25,538 nt of DNA, taken from an uncultured Muribaculaceae bacterium (lineage in GTDB: Bacteria > Bacteroidota > Bacteroidia > Bacteroidales > Muribaculaceae). The stretch is from contig CAJUBC010000033.1 of assembly GCA_910584545.1 (NCBI GenBank), positions 1-25,538 on the forward strand, written 5' to 3'. How positions within the stretch are numbered: position 1 is the first letter of the stretch; the number at the start of each line of letters is the position of its first letter. Both the position numbers and the translations under genes were made by a program. Under the pieces are notes generated by a model. The model did not search any database and was not told the origin of the DNA. It saw only the letters and a program-made list of their open reading frames with translations. Positions 1-9,002 of the stretch are shown here, in pieces.

Positions 1-95
1 ACTTATTTTGCTGTATATCAGCATGATTACAACCTTTCTAAGGGACGACTAATTACCCCTTATTATCCATTTTTACGAATCTTTCAGCTTTTTTA

Positions 96-127
96 TTTGT
101 CTTGCAACTAAAATTTAGTTACTTTTG
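96..127 (+). promoter_or_regulatory. hicAB promoter with palindromic operator
   Basis: TTTG at 96-99, a 20-nt gap and TACTTTTG at 120-127 match the Bacteroidetes primary sigma promoter (TTTG-N19-21-TAnnTTTG) exactly. A perfect inverted repeat, AACTAAA-A-TTTAGTT at 106-120, fills the spacer between the two elements. HicB proteins with a ribbon-helix-helix domain repress their own operon, so this is the likely HicB operator (inference). Transcription should begin near 133, which rules out the TTG at 125 as the hicA start. Confidence 0.75.
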
Positions 128-154
128 TACCATGGTAGAGAATTTCCAAAGCGG

Positions 155-409
155 ATGGGAACAAAAGAAAAACTAATCGCCAGATTCAGCTCTTTCCCTA
201 ATGATTTCACATGGGAAGAAATGAAGCGATTGCTTGTTGTTTTGGGCTATGTCCCGGGCAATAAGGGCAAGACTTCCGGTTCCCGTGTAATATTCAAGGG
301 AGAGGGAAAGAAACCTATAATGCTTCATAAACCGCATCCAGGTAATATTATCAAAGGATATGTGATGAAGCAGGTCTATGACTATCTAAAAAACGAAGGT
401 CTGATATGA
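155..409 (+). CDS. hicA: HicA family toxin (mRNA interferase)
   Basis: This is an 84-residue protein of the HicA family, small dsRBD-fold ribonucleases that cleave mRNA when their HicB partner is absent. The family signature is visible as TSGSRVIF (residues 40-47) followed by LHKPHP (57-62). At the position where many HicA proteins have the catalytic His of a G-S-H motif, this one has Arg (GSR). That form occurs in a Bacteroidales subgroup as far as I recall, and His58 and His61 remain. The frame stays open upstream to a TTG at 125, but that codon lies inside the promoter -7 element, so the ATG at 155 is the start. The stop overlaps the hicB start (ATGA), which indicates translational coupling in a toxin-first operon. 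Confidence 0.88.
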   Translation: MGTKEKLIARFSSFPNDFTWEEMKRLLVVLGYVPGNKGKTSGSRVIFKGEGKKPIMLHKPHPGNIIKGYVMKQVYDYLKNEGLI

Positions 410-744
410 ACACATTGAAATATAAGGATTTTATTGGCTCAGTGGCATTCAGTGAAGCCGATGGCGTATTTTTCGGGAAAATCGAAGGCATAGATGGACT
501 TGTGAACTTCGAAGGCGAAAGTGTATCTGAACTCACCGAAGCATTTCATGAGGCTGTGGACGACTATCTCGCCTACTGTGCTGAGGAGGGAATTGAGCCC
601 CACAAAAGATACTCCGGTTCTTTGAACGTGCGCCTGACCCCGGATATACATACTCGTGTGGCCTATCTTGCCAAACAGGCAGGAGTGTCTATCAATTCAT
701 TCATCCGTACCGCTGTTGAAAAACAGATAGCCGCCATGCTTTAA
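406..744 (+). CDS. hicB: HicB family antitoxin
   Basis: This 112-residue antitoxin has two parts. Residues 1-70 form the HicB partial RNase H-like fold that covers the toxin, with the typical pattern GVFFGKIEGIDGLVNFEGES and then a helix ending in DDYLAYC. Residues 72-108 form a ribbon-helix-helix DNA-binding domain (LNVRLTPDIHTRVAYLAKQA, then VSINSFIRTAVEKQI). It overlaps hicA by 4 nt, so the pair is one transcript. The RHH domain is expected to bind the palindrome at 106-120 and repress the operon. Its stop lies only about 25 bp from the point where the neighbouring AraC-like gene on the other strand loses its homology, so the cassette end may coincide with a recombination junction. Confidence 0.9.
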   Translation: MNTLKYKDFIGSVAFSEADGVFFGKIEGIDGLVNFEGESVSELTEAFHEAVDDYLAYCAEEGIEPHKRYSGSLNVRLTPDIHTRVAYLAKQAGVSINSFIRTAVEKQIAAML

Positions 745-769
745 CTTTAGTCCGGGCGGAGCGAGGGGA

Positions 770-1516
770 GGCCGGCGACGAGAAATGGAACATGTCCGAG
801 ATCTCCACGAAGGTCAGCGTCTTGTCCCTCAGAAGCCGCGCTATGTCGAGCGATGTATAGCGGTTTATCCAATAGTTCGCCGTGTATCCGCTGACAGCCT
901 TCGACACTTCCGACAGGTACTTCGGCGTAACGCACAGTGCATCGGCATAATACGACACCTCGCGGTTCTCCCGATAGTCTCCGTTCTCGAGCATGTCGAG
1001 AAAACGGCTTATCAGCAGAGCGTTCTGCGTCGATATGCCGGTCTCCTTATTGATTACCGAATGGAAATCGAAGAAATCGAGGATCGCCGACTGGACCGCG
1101 TTGATAAGCAGCTCGCGGTAGAATGCATGGCTTGTCTGGTTGAGCCTGTAGTCGATCCAGCGGAAATCGCGCTCGCATACGAAACGCTGTCCTGCGTCAA
1201 GACTCGTGATCGGGTTGAGGAAGAGCGACAGCTGACCCTTCATCCCGTAGTTGGTCTGCGGAGTACACAGTTCTATGAACGGAGCGGTCACGTAGAGCAC
1301 TTTCACGGAAAAGTCATCGGAGGGTTTCAGGTCGTTGAGCAGTTTCCCCTTGCGGACTATCATAAGGTCGCTTTCGCGCAGTTCAAACTACTTTCCGTTG
1401 AATGTAAAAGGGCAGCTTCCGCCCAGACATAAGGCATGAATGAGATAATTTTCATAACGGCTTGTTCCTACGCCGTCGAGAGTATTTTCAATTATGACAT
1501 CTTTTAGTAGTTCCAT
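770..1516 (-). pseudogene. Truncated AraC family regulator with nonsense codon
   Basis: On the minus strand an AraC-type regulator starts at 1516 (MELLKDVIIE). It runs through an N-terminal sensor domain and into the first helix-turn-helix of the AraC DNA-binding domain (TPKYLSEVSKAVSG) and part of the second (LTFVEISDMFHFSSPA). Two lesions are visible. Codon 43 is TAG (1388-1390) between NGK and FELRES, where a residue such as Gln is expected. After SSPA, at about 770, similarity to the family stops and the frame reads into antisense hicB, so about 25-35 residues of the second recognition unit are missing. The longest intact frame now begins at an internal Met (1363). It is unlikely to bind DNA normally. 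The long plus-strand frame opposite it (785-1432) is a shadow. Confidence 0.75.
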
Positions 1517-1615
1517 GTAAATATGACTTCTTTTCGTAAGGAATGTTAAATCAAGAATCTAAATATTCTCCATTTCATTCGGTTGTAGGACTCGGCTCCA
1601 TGGGCATATATCATG

Positions 1616-1861
1616 CATCTTGCGGCTGAGCATCACGCCACGCTGTCGCAGATATAGCTTGTCTGGATGCTCAGCAAGAAACCGTGGATAGTGCCCATTC
1701 CCGGCACAAGACATCTCTGCAGTCTGAAAGAAAACGCCGGGGCTGCCGACATCCGGCTTTCTCACGAGGAAGTGGACAATATCGACCGCACTCTCGACCG
1801 GATGCCGATCAGCGAGGTGTTCTGCGGTTCGAGAATACTGGAGACCGGCCGCCAGAACTGA
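1616..1861 (+). pseudogene. Aldo/keto reductase C-terminal remnant
   Basis: The plus-strand frame carries the C-terminal third of an aldo/keto reductase: LAAEHHATLSQI, an in-frame TAG at 1655-1657, LVWMLSKKPWIVPIPGTR, then LKENAGAADIRLSHEEV and MPISEVF. The PWIVPIPGTR and KENxGAAD strings are characteristic of the NADPH-binding C-terminal part of this family. The N-terminal two thirds (catalytic Tyr, Lys and His) are absent and an in-frame stop interrupts the fragment, so it is a dead remnant. The frame ends at 1861. It lies between the broken AraC regulator and the promoter of the next operon, which suggests serial deletion at this spot. Confidence 0.7.
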
Positions 1862-1946
1862 AAGAGGAACCTCATGCCGGGAGAACCTTTTTGTGGGTAA
1901 GGGGGCAAGTGCTGAAATATTATTCTGAAAAATCTTGTGTCGAAAA

Positions 1947-2018
1947 TTTGGCGGATAAATATAAAGCCATTATCTTTGCAGCGCGTTTGACATATGTGTC
2001 AAACTATAAAGTTTAACA
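1947..2018 (+). promoter_or_regulatory. Promoter plus TetR-type operator
   Basis: TTTG at 1947-1950, a 20-nt gap and TATCTTTG at 1971-1978 give a perfect Bacteroidetes promoter. Starting at the expected transcription start is a dyad, GTTTGACA-N4-TGTCAAAC (1985-2004). Its right half also forms a second, near-perfect dyad with AGTTTAACA (half-sites 1997-2005 and 2010-2018). The three overlapping half-sites cover the transcription start and 5' leader, the usual place for a repressor. The likely ligand is the TetR family regulator encoded at the end of this operon (6244-6858); that pairing is inference. Confidence 0.7.
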
Positions 2019-2034
2019 ATAAAACCGGAATACG

Positions 2035-3978
2035 ATGAATGAAGTCAGGCTTGGCATCGATATTGGCTCGACTACTTTGAAGGCGGTCGTCATGGACAGC
2101 AATACGAATGAGATACTGTTCCAGAAGTATATTCGTCATAACGCGGACATTAACCGCAGTCTCGATACCGTGATAGATGAGATAATGGTTGCGATGGGAG
2201 ATAGGGAGATTGCCTTGTGTCTGACGGGCTCGATTGGGATGGGTGTGGCTGAAAAACTGAAAATGCCATTCGTGCAGGAAGTGGTGGCTGCTTCGCTGTT
2301 TGTCCGTAAATACCATCCTGATGTCGCAACGATGATCGACATCGGTGGCGAAGATGGGAAAATGGCGTTTTTTCGGGACGGAAATCCGGAAGACCTCCGT
2401 ATGAATGGCAATTGCGCAGGCGGAACCGGAGCGTTCATCGATCAAATGGCTGCATTGCTAAATGTCGGGACATCGGAACTCGACAGCCTCGCCGGTCATG
2501 CCAATACTGTATACCCGATAGCATCGCGGTGCGGAGTGTTCTCGAAGACCGACATCCAGAACCTTATCGCACGCAATGTCAGTAAGGAGGACATCGCCGC
2601 ATCTATATTCCATGCTGTAAGTGTGCAGACCGTCACCACCCTTGCGAGAGGCAAGGATGTCAAGCCGCCGATACTGATGTGCGGCGGTCCGCTCACATAC
2701 ATCCCGGCTCTACGCAAGGCGTTTGCCGACTACCTTGAGTTGTCGGAATCAGACTTTATCGTTCCTGAGAATTCGCAGCTGATTCCGGCTTGGGGTAGCG
2801 CGTTATGCGACGATGGATTGCCGGTCTCGCTGACGCATCTGAAGGATCTGGCCGGGATGCTTGACAGTACCGACGTGGTCAGGAAATCAGACCTTTCACC
2901 CATTTTCTCCTCCGTAGAGGAACATGAACGCTGGCTGCGGCATAAATCGTCGCTCTCCCTGAAATCGGCAGATCTGAAACCGGGGAAGACCAAGGCCTAT
3001 ATCGGAATCGACTCCGGTTCGACCACGACTAAAATCGTGGCTCTCGACGAAGAGGGGAGGATGTTGTACTCATACTATGCCAACAACAACGGCGATCCGG
3101 TAGAGGCTGTAAGGACCGGACTGGATATGCTTCTGGAAAAATGCCGAGAGGCAGGCACCGAGATGACAGTCTGCGGCAGTTGCTCCACAGGTTATGGCGA
3201 AGACCTGATAAAGGCCGCTTTCCGGATGGACCACGGCATAGTGGAGACCATGGCGCATTATCTCGCCGCCCGACGCATATATCCCGACGTGACATTTATC
3301 CTCGACATCGGAGGTCAGGACATGAAGGCGATTTTCGTGGAGGATGGAGTCATCAACCGTATAGAGGTGAACGAGGCCTGTTCGTCGGGATGCGGCTCTT
3401 TCATAAGCACTTTCGCCGGTTCGCTCGGTTATGGGATAGAGGATTTCGCACGGGCAGCATGTTTCGCACCAGCGCCCTGCGACCTCGGTACGAGATGCAC
3501 CGTGTTCATGAATTCAAAGGTAAAGCAGGTGCTTCGGGAGGGAATCTCGGTCGACAACATCGCCGCCGGACTCACATATTCAGTTGTGAGAAACTGCCTT
3601 TATAAAGTGCTCCAGCTGAAGGATCCCGATGAGCTTGGCGACCGAATCGTGGTGCATGGAGGCACCATGCGCAACGATTCCGTGGTGAGGGCCTTCGAGC
3701 GGTTGACCGGCAAGGAGGTGGGCCGGAGCGATTATCCGGAACTGATGGGTGCCGTCGGCTGCGCGTACCATGCCATGGAAAGCGGAGCGGGTTCGGAGAT
3801 TTCCCTGACCGAGATGCTGGACAGAACCGACTGCAGTACCGATCACCTGACATGCCGCGGCTGTCAGAACCAGTGTGTCGTGACCCGGTTCCGTTTTGGC
3901 AACAACAATTCTACTATTCCGGGAATCGCTGTGAGAAAGCGTTCTCAAACAGAGGAAAAAACGTGGCCCACGGTATAA
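2035..3978 (+). pseudogene. CoA-dehydratase activase-like protein, N-terminal half (frameshifted)
   Basis: This is the first half of a very large (about 1,400 residue) protein related to activators of 2-hydroxyacyl-CoA dehydratases. It has two ASKHA/BcrAD-BadFG ATPase domains in tandem: RLGIDIGSTTLK at residues 5-16 and AYIGIDSGSTTTK at about 321-333. Each carries the Cys pair that in this family can hold a bridging [4Fe-4S] cluster (C127 with C166, and C449 with C488). A Cys-rich knuckle CRGCQNQC follows (607-614). Homology then breaks: at about 3900-3912 the sequence expected after GNNN continues in the -1 frame, so a one-base loss near GGCAACAACAAT is the simplest cause. The frame runs on to a meaningless stop at 3978. 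ATP-driven electron transfer is the family role; the substrate of this fused type is not established. Confidence 0.8.
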
Positions 3979-6326
3979 ACGCGTACGAGCGGAAACGCCG
4001 GCTTCTGTTCGGGCGAGACACCGATCTGCCGAATCCGTTGCTGACAGTGGGGATACCTCGCTGCCTAAACACTTTTGAAGACTATCCTTTCTGGCACACT
4101 CTCCTGACCGAATGCAACATCGCAGTCGTGCTCTCCGATGAATCGAATTTTACCCGCTATGAGAAATGCGTGGGGAAAGTGATGTCCGACAACATCTGTC
4201 TTCCGGCAAAGGTGGTGCATAGCCACATCGAGGACCTGACCGCACGTGGAGTGGACCGCATCTTCATGCCGTTCGTGATATACGAGAAACGTGACGACAA
4301 GATGCAGAACAGCTATAACTGTCCTATCGTGTCCGGTTATTCGCAGGTGATCCGGAGTGTGCATACGTCAGGCGTGCCTATCGACAGCCCGACCTTCTCC
4401 TTCAAGGAGAAGCGGTTCCTTTACGCGCAATGCCGCGAATATCTCTCATCGTTGGGCATAGATAGAAAAACTGTCAAGGGTGCCTTTGAAAAGGCGATGG
4501 CATCGCAGGAGAGGTTCGAGCGGAATCTGGTTTCGCTCAACGCCTCCATCCTTGAGGAAGCGAGAAGCGACGGACGTCTGGTGGTGATGCTTGCCGGAAG
4601 ACCGTATCATGCCGATACGATGATCCAGCACAAGGTCGCTGAGATGATCGCCGCTCAGGGAGCAAGCGTGATAACCGACGACTATGTGCGAGACAAGAAG
4701 ATACAATGGGGTGGAAAGACGGAATATCTGTCCCAGTGGTCGTTTCCCAACCGCATATTCAAGGCGGCGCAATGGGCGGCTCAGCAACCTGACGATGTTC
4801 AATACATGCAGTTTACATCTTTCGGATGCGGTCCGGATGCCTTTATGATCGATGAGATCAGGAATATTCTTCGTCAAGGCCATAAGAACTGCACGGTGTT
4901 GAAAATCGACGATGTCGACAATATCGGTTCGCTCCGTCTCCGCGTGCGCTCGTTGGTGGAAAGCCTGAATATCAGGAAGTGCAAGCCGGTTGACATGGAT
5001 GTGAGTATGGAAAGCCTCCCGGCCTTCACAGCCGACCAACGGAACAAGACCATCATAGTGCCCTTCTTCACCCCTTTTGTTTCGCATGTCATACCTGATG
5101 TCTTCGCATTGGCCGGTTATAAGGTGGAGAGTCTGCCGATGAGTGATTCCCAATCGGAGTTCTGGGGGCTGAAATACTCGAACAACGAGATATGCTATCC
5201 GGCCACCCTGATAGTGGGCGACATCATCAAGGCGTTTAGATCCGGCGGTTACGACCCGGCGGAGACCTGCGTGGCCATGACCCAGACCGGCGGACAGTGC
5301 CGGGCAAGCAATTATATGTCGCTTATCCGCAGGGCCCTTGTCGAGAACGGTTATACCGACACTCCGGTGATTTCCGTCTCTTCAGGCAGCGGCCTTAATA
5401 ACGATCAACCCGGATTCCGCATCAACTGGCCGAAAATGCTGCCGATGGTCGTGGCTGCCCTGCTCTATACCGACGCGATCGCCCGTTTCTATTATTCATC
5501 GGTAGTGAGGGAGATGACCGAAGGTGTGGCCGACTGTCTGCGCGACAAATATCTTGACCTTGCGAAGTCAGCCATCAGGGAGAACAGCCCGGAGAGACTT
5601 TATGAGCTGGTTGAAAGCGCAGCCCGTGAATTCGATGGAATCTGTGAGGATAAGGATGTGCCTAAGGTAGGGATTGTGGGAGAGATCTTTCTCAAATACC
5701 ATCCCTTTGCTCAGAAGAACACTACCCGCTGGCTCGTAGACAACGGTCTTGAGGTAGTCTACCCGGCCTTGTCCGACTTTTTCGTGCAGGGTCTTGTCAA
5801 CATGGCCGAGACGAAGAGGGAGTACATTTCCCACCGCAATATGCCGTCGTTCATGATCAAGTTCCTGCATGATATGTGTCGCAGGCAGATCGAGAAGGTG
5901 AACGCAGCGGCATCTAAGTTCCGCTATTTTATTCCGTTCGACGATATATTCGAGAAGGCGGAGAGCGCCAGGGACGCCATTTCCCTCAGTGCCCGTTTCG
6001 GCGAGGGTTGGCTGATAGCGGGGGAGATAGGCACGCTTGCCGGCCAGGGTGTGCGGCATTTCGTCAGCCTCCAGCCTTTCGGGTGCATAGCGAACCATAT
6101 CGTGCAAAAAGGGATAGAGAATAGACTGAAATCTTTGTATCCTCGGATAAATATATTAACTTTGGACTTTGACAGCAGTGTAAGTGAAGTCAATATCTCC
6201 AACCGGCTGCTGCTGTTCATCGATAATATCACTGATAATGGGAATGACAGAGAACAAAAACACAGAGCGGACCATCATCGAGGCGGCGCGTCAGATCTTC
6301 ATAGAGAAAGGCTACAACGAGGCTAA
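3852..6326 (+). pseudogene. CoA-dehydratase activase-like protein, C-terminal half (frameshifted)
   Basis: This is the continuation of the gene that begins at 2035, one frame back. Recognisable sequence starts at about 3909 with FYYSGNRCEKAFSNRGK. It passes through a DUF2229-type domain (TVGIPRCLNTFEDYPFWHTL) and then a region resembling the HgdB/FldB subunit fold, with MLAGRPYHAD, TSFGCGPDAFMIDEI, QTGGQCRASNYMSL and LQPFGCIANHIV. The ATG at 3852 lies in nonsense sequence and is not a natural start. The end is also unusual: after ISNRLLLFIDN the frame continues about 30 residues over the start of the tetR gene, so either the natural gene overlaps or its stop was lost. I found no X-XXY-YYZ slippery heptamer at the junction, so programmed -1 frameshifting is unlikely. 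Confidence 0.78.
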
Positions 6327-6858
6327 TATGACCGATATAGCCCAGCGGGCGGGAATCAACCGCCCGGCGCTCCATTACTATTTCAGGACAAAGGAGAGAA
6401 TGCTGGAGGCAGTCTATGAGGACATAGTGCGTTCGTTCATGCCGAAAGTGGTCCAGCTCCTGACGGATAGGAACACGCCGCTTTTCGAAAGGATGGAGAA
6501 GGTGGTCGACATCTATTATGGCATCCTTCTGGAGAGACCCAACCTTCCGATGTTCGGCCTGCGTGAAATATACCGCGATGCGAATCATCTGCTCGAGACT
6601 GCTATAAAGGTCTCCGACGGTCAGGTAGAGATGATTCGCGAGATGATGCTTGAGGAAATGAGGGAGGGAAGGGTAAAGACGATGCCCCTCGAATTCGTGA
6701 TCTATTCATTCTATGGATTGCTTTTCGCTCCTTTTGCCTTTCATCCGCTCGTGAAACTCATGACCGATGTTCCTGACCCTTTGAACAAGGAATATCTCGC
6801 GAAATGGAAAACAAATATCATCTCGCAGATGAGGACCCTCCTTGAGGTGAAGTGCTGA
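6244..6858 (+). CDS. TetR/AcrR family transcriptional regulator
   Basis: This 204-residue regulator has the N-terminal TetR helix-turn-helix at about residues 8-55: TIIEAARQIFIEKGYNEANM, then DIAQRAGINRPALHYYFRTKERM. An all-helical ligand-binding domain follows. The frame is open further upstream, but MTENKN at 6244 (or the Met two codons before it, 6238) gives the usual TetR length; earlier starts would encode translated overlap with the preceding gene. It overlaps the end of the dehydratase-activase-like frame, so it is probably the last gene of that operon and represses it through the dyads at 1985-2018. Acyl-CoA or fatty-acid related ligands are common for TetR proteins next to CoA enzymes, but nothing here identifies the ligand. 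Confidence 0.85.
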   Translation: MTENKNTERTIIEAARQIFIEKGYNEANMTDIAQRAGINRPALHYYFRTKERMLEAVYEDIVRSFMPKVVQLLTDRNTPLFERMEKVVDIYYGILLERPNLPMFGLREIYRDANHLLETAIKVSDGQVEMIREMMLEEMREGRVKTMPLEFVIYSFYGLLFAPFAFHPLVKLMTDVPDPLNKEYLAKWKTNIISQMRTLLEVKC

Positions 6859-6968
6859 ATCGAAATGTTGCAAAATCACTCGAAAGGCTTTCTTGTTGCG
6901 GCTTTTCGGGGTGACCATGCGGAAAACGCGTCTGAATAACCCTTCTTACTTGATTTAACCCCTCTTAT

Positions 6969-8831
6969 ATGAGATTAAGATTGTTGAATATAGCGGTTGC
7001 GGCGTCAGCCATTCTTTCGGCTCCTGTTGTTTCGGGAGCCGAGAAAGCTGACTCCGCGAGAGTCCTCGGCGAACTTGTCGTGACCGGTACCAACAGCGAG
7101 GTGCCGCAGAAACTGCTGCCGTACACCGTCTCGGTGGTGAACAGCCGCCAGCTCGAGGCCACGGGTCAGACACAGGTGCTTTCGGCGATTTCCGGCATGG
7201 TGCCCAGCCTGTTCGTGTCGCAGCGCGGCATCTTCGGTTTCGGTGTCAGCAACGGCGGCTCCGGCCATATCAAGCTCCGCGGTGTGGGCGGCGACAGGGC
7301 GAGCGCAGTGTTGATGATGGTCGACGGCCAGCCTCAGTTCGCCGGAATCTATTCCCATCATATCGCTGATTTCTACGATAAGGAATATGTGGAGAGGGTA
7401 GAGGTGCTCAGAGGCCCCGGCTCCGTGCTGTATGGTTCCAACGCGATGGCCGGTACTATCAATGTCATAACGAAAAACGCGTCGCAGCGCGGAGTGCGCA
7501 CCACCATCCGGTCGCAGTACGGCTCATACAATACCTGGCTTTCGTCGCTGACCAATACCGTCCGCTACGGCAAGTTCTCGTCGCTCATATCTCTATCATA
7601 CAACCGCACCGACGGCAATGTGAAGAACTTCGATTTCAAGCAGGCCGACGGGTACGCCAAGGTCGCATATGACTTCTCCGACAAGTGGAAGACATACATC
7701 GACTACACACTGATGAACTTCCGGGGCAATGACCCGATATATCCGAAACTCTCGAATCCGGAATCCACCGACATCTACCGTCAGAACATCATCCGTGGCG
7801 AGGCTGCCGCTACTGTCGCAAATAATTACGGACCGGTTTCCGGCTCCGCGCGGGTATATTACAGCTACGGCAACCATTTTGTGGACGACCCGAAGCATTT
7901 CCACAGCACCGACGACCGTCTCGGATTGATTCTCTATGAGAACTTCAAGCCTTGGAGAGGAGCCTCGGCCACTGTCGGATTCGATTTCGACATCTATTCC
8001 GGGGAGATTCCCGTGTCGGGTGGTAACAGCCACACCGAGGGATCCATGAGCACGATATCTCGCAAGAAAATCATTGAATATTCCCCCTACATCACGCTGT
8101 CGCAGTCGTTCCTCAACGACCTCTTGGGTCTCAACGCCGGTCTGCGCATGGCCAACAGCGACATGTTCGACACGCAGTGGATTCCGCAGTTCGGTTTCTC
8201 GGTGAACCCCGGCCTTGACTGGACGGTGAAGGGAAATCTCGCGATGGGTTACCGCAACCCCTCTTTCCGCGAGCTCTATCTTTACCGTATGGCGAATCCC
8301 GACCTGCAGCCTGAGAAGATGATGAACTATGAGATTTCCGTAGGTAAATCGTTCTCACGTTATTTCTCGGCCGAGATCACGGCTTATTACAGCAAGGGGG
8401 ACAATATGATACAGACTGTCGACCAGAAGAACCAGAACACCGGCAAGTTCATCAACAAAGGCATAGAACTGTCGGCCCACAGCCATCCGATCGACAATCT
8501 CTGGCTGAACGCCTCTTACAGCTACCTGCATACATCGCTCGACAATCTCGTCGGCGCTCCGAGGAATCAGTATTTTCTCGGTGTGGAATGGAGGCCTTGG
8601 AAATTCCTCGATGTAGCTGCCGACCTCAAGGGTGTGGGTGACCTGTACGTCGCCGACAACATCAGGAATCAGAACTATGCGATTCTGAACCTCAAGGTCA
8701 CATGGGATATATGCCGGTATGTGTCGGTATTTGTAAGACTCGACAACATCACCGATGCCCGCTACGTGATAAACCGTGGCTACGACATGCCCGGCTTCAC
8801 GGCAATGGGTGGCTTCAAGGTGACATTCTGA
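6969..8831 (+). CDS. TonB-dependent outer membrane receptor
   Basis: This 620-residue outer membrane receptor imports a ligand using TonB-ExbBD energy. A signal peptide covers roughly residues 1-23 (ending VVSGA). A TonB-box-like stretch ELVVTGTN follows, and then the plug domain with VSVVNSRQLEATGQTQVLSA, IKLRGVGGDRASAVLMMVDG and the hallmark VERVEVLRGPGSVLYGSNAM (about 135-155). The rest is a 22-strand barrel pattern ending in aromatic Phe (GGFKVTF), as required for BAM insertion. Size and plug match the CirA/BtuB/siderophore-receptor group rather than SusC, since there is no N-terminal carboxypeptidase-like extension and no SusD neighbour. It starts 110 bp after tetR with no clear promoter between, so it may share that transcript. 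Ligand unknown; heme, siderophore or cobalamin type are all possible. Confidence 0.9.
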   Translation: MRLRLLNIAVAASAILSAPVVSGAEKADSARVLGELVVTGTNSEVPQKLLPYTVSVVNSRQLEATGQTQVLSAISGMVPSLFVSQRGIFGFGVSNGGSGHIKLRGVGGDRASAVLMMVDGQPQFAGIYSHHIADFYDKEYVERVEVLRGPGSVLYGSNAMAGTINVITKNASQRGVRTTIRSQYGSYNTWLSSLTNTVRYGKFSSLISLSYNRTDGNVKNFDFKQADGYAKVAYDFSDKWKTYIDYTLMNFRGNDPIYPKLSNPESTDIYRQNIIRGEAAATVANNYGPVSGSARVYYSYGNHFVDDPKHFHSTDDRLGLILYENFKPWRGASATVGFDFDIYSGEIPVSGGNSHTEGSMSTISRKKIIEYSPYITLSQSFLNDLLGLNAGLRMANSDMFDTQWIPQFGFSVNPGLDWTVKGNLAMGYRNPSFRELYLYRMANPDLQPEKMMNYEISVGKSFSRYFSAEITAYYSKGDNMIQTVDQKNQNTGKFINKGIELSAHSHPIDNLWLNASYSYLHTSLDNLVGAPRNQYFLGVEWRPWKFLDVAADLKGVGDLYVADNIRNQNYAILNLKVTWDICRYVSVFVRLDNITDARYVINRGYDMPGFTAMGGFKVTF

Positions 8832-8972
8832 TGATAAGATTCTGATGATTTCGAAGACACTACGCAGACACTAACATTACAGTTCAATCATACATGGACT
8901 GACTACACAGCATTATACAGACACTATTACAGGGTTTCACACCGTCATATCAACTTGTTGTTTTCAGTCATG

Positions 8973-9002
8973 CTTGCGGGCCCACCGGCCCGCAAGTTTT
9001 TT
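8973..9002 (+). terminator. Intrinsic terminator after TonB receptor gene
   Basis: CTTGCGGGCC, a four-base loop CACC and GGCCCGCAAG (8973-8996) form a perfect 10-bp GC-rich stem followed by six T (8997-9002). The T-run is only on the plus-strand side, so it ends transcription from the receptor gene. The T-run overlaps the stop codon of the convergent DXS-like gene. Confidence 0.9.

Noticed and set aside
785..1432. Long plus-strand open frame (215 codons) opposite the AraC gene
   Set aside because: Its product has no family features and is explained as antisense to a GC-rich coding strand; the minus strand shows clear AraC motifs.
1580..1628. Short plus-strand string VVGLGSMGIYHA resembling a dinucleotide-binding start
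   Set aside because: Too short, in a different frame from the aldo/keto reductase remnant and without supporting sequence; may be chance.
3895..3915. Programmed -1 ribosomal frameshift in the dehydratase-activase-like gene
   Set aside because: The switch is in the -1 direction, but there is no X-XXY-YYZ slippery heptamer and no obvious following pseudoknot; single-base loss is simpler.
8825..8925. Short direct repeats ATTCTGATGAT and CAGACACTA after the TonB receptor gene
   Set aside because: Only two copies each, no dyad or promoter context; most likely local slippage in non-coding DNA.
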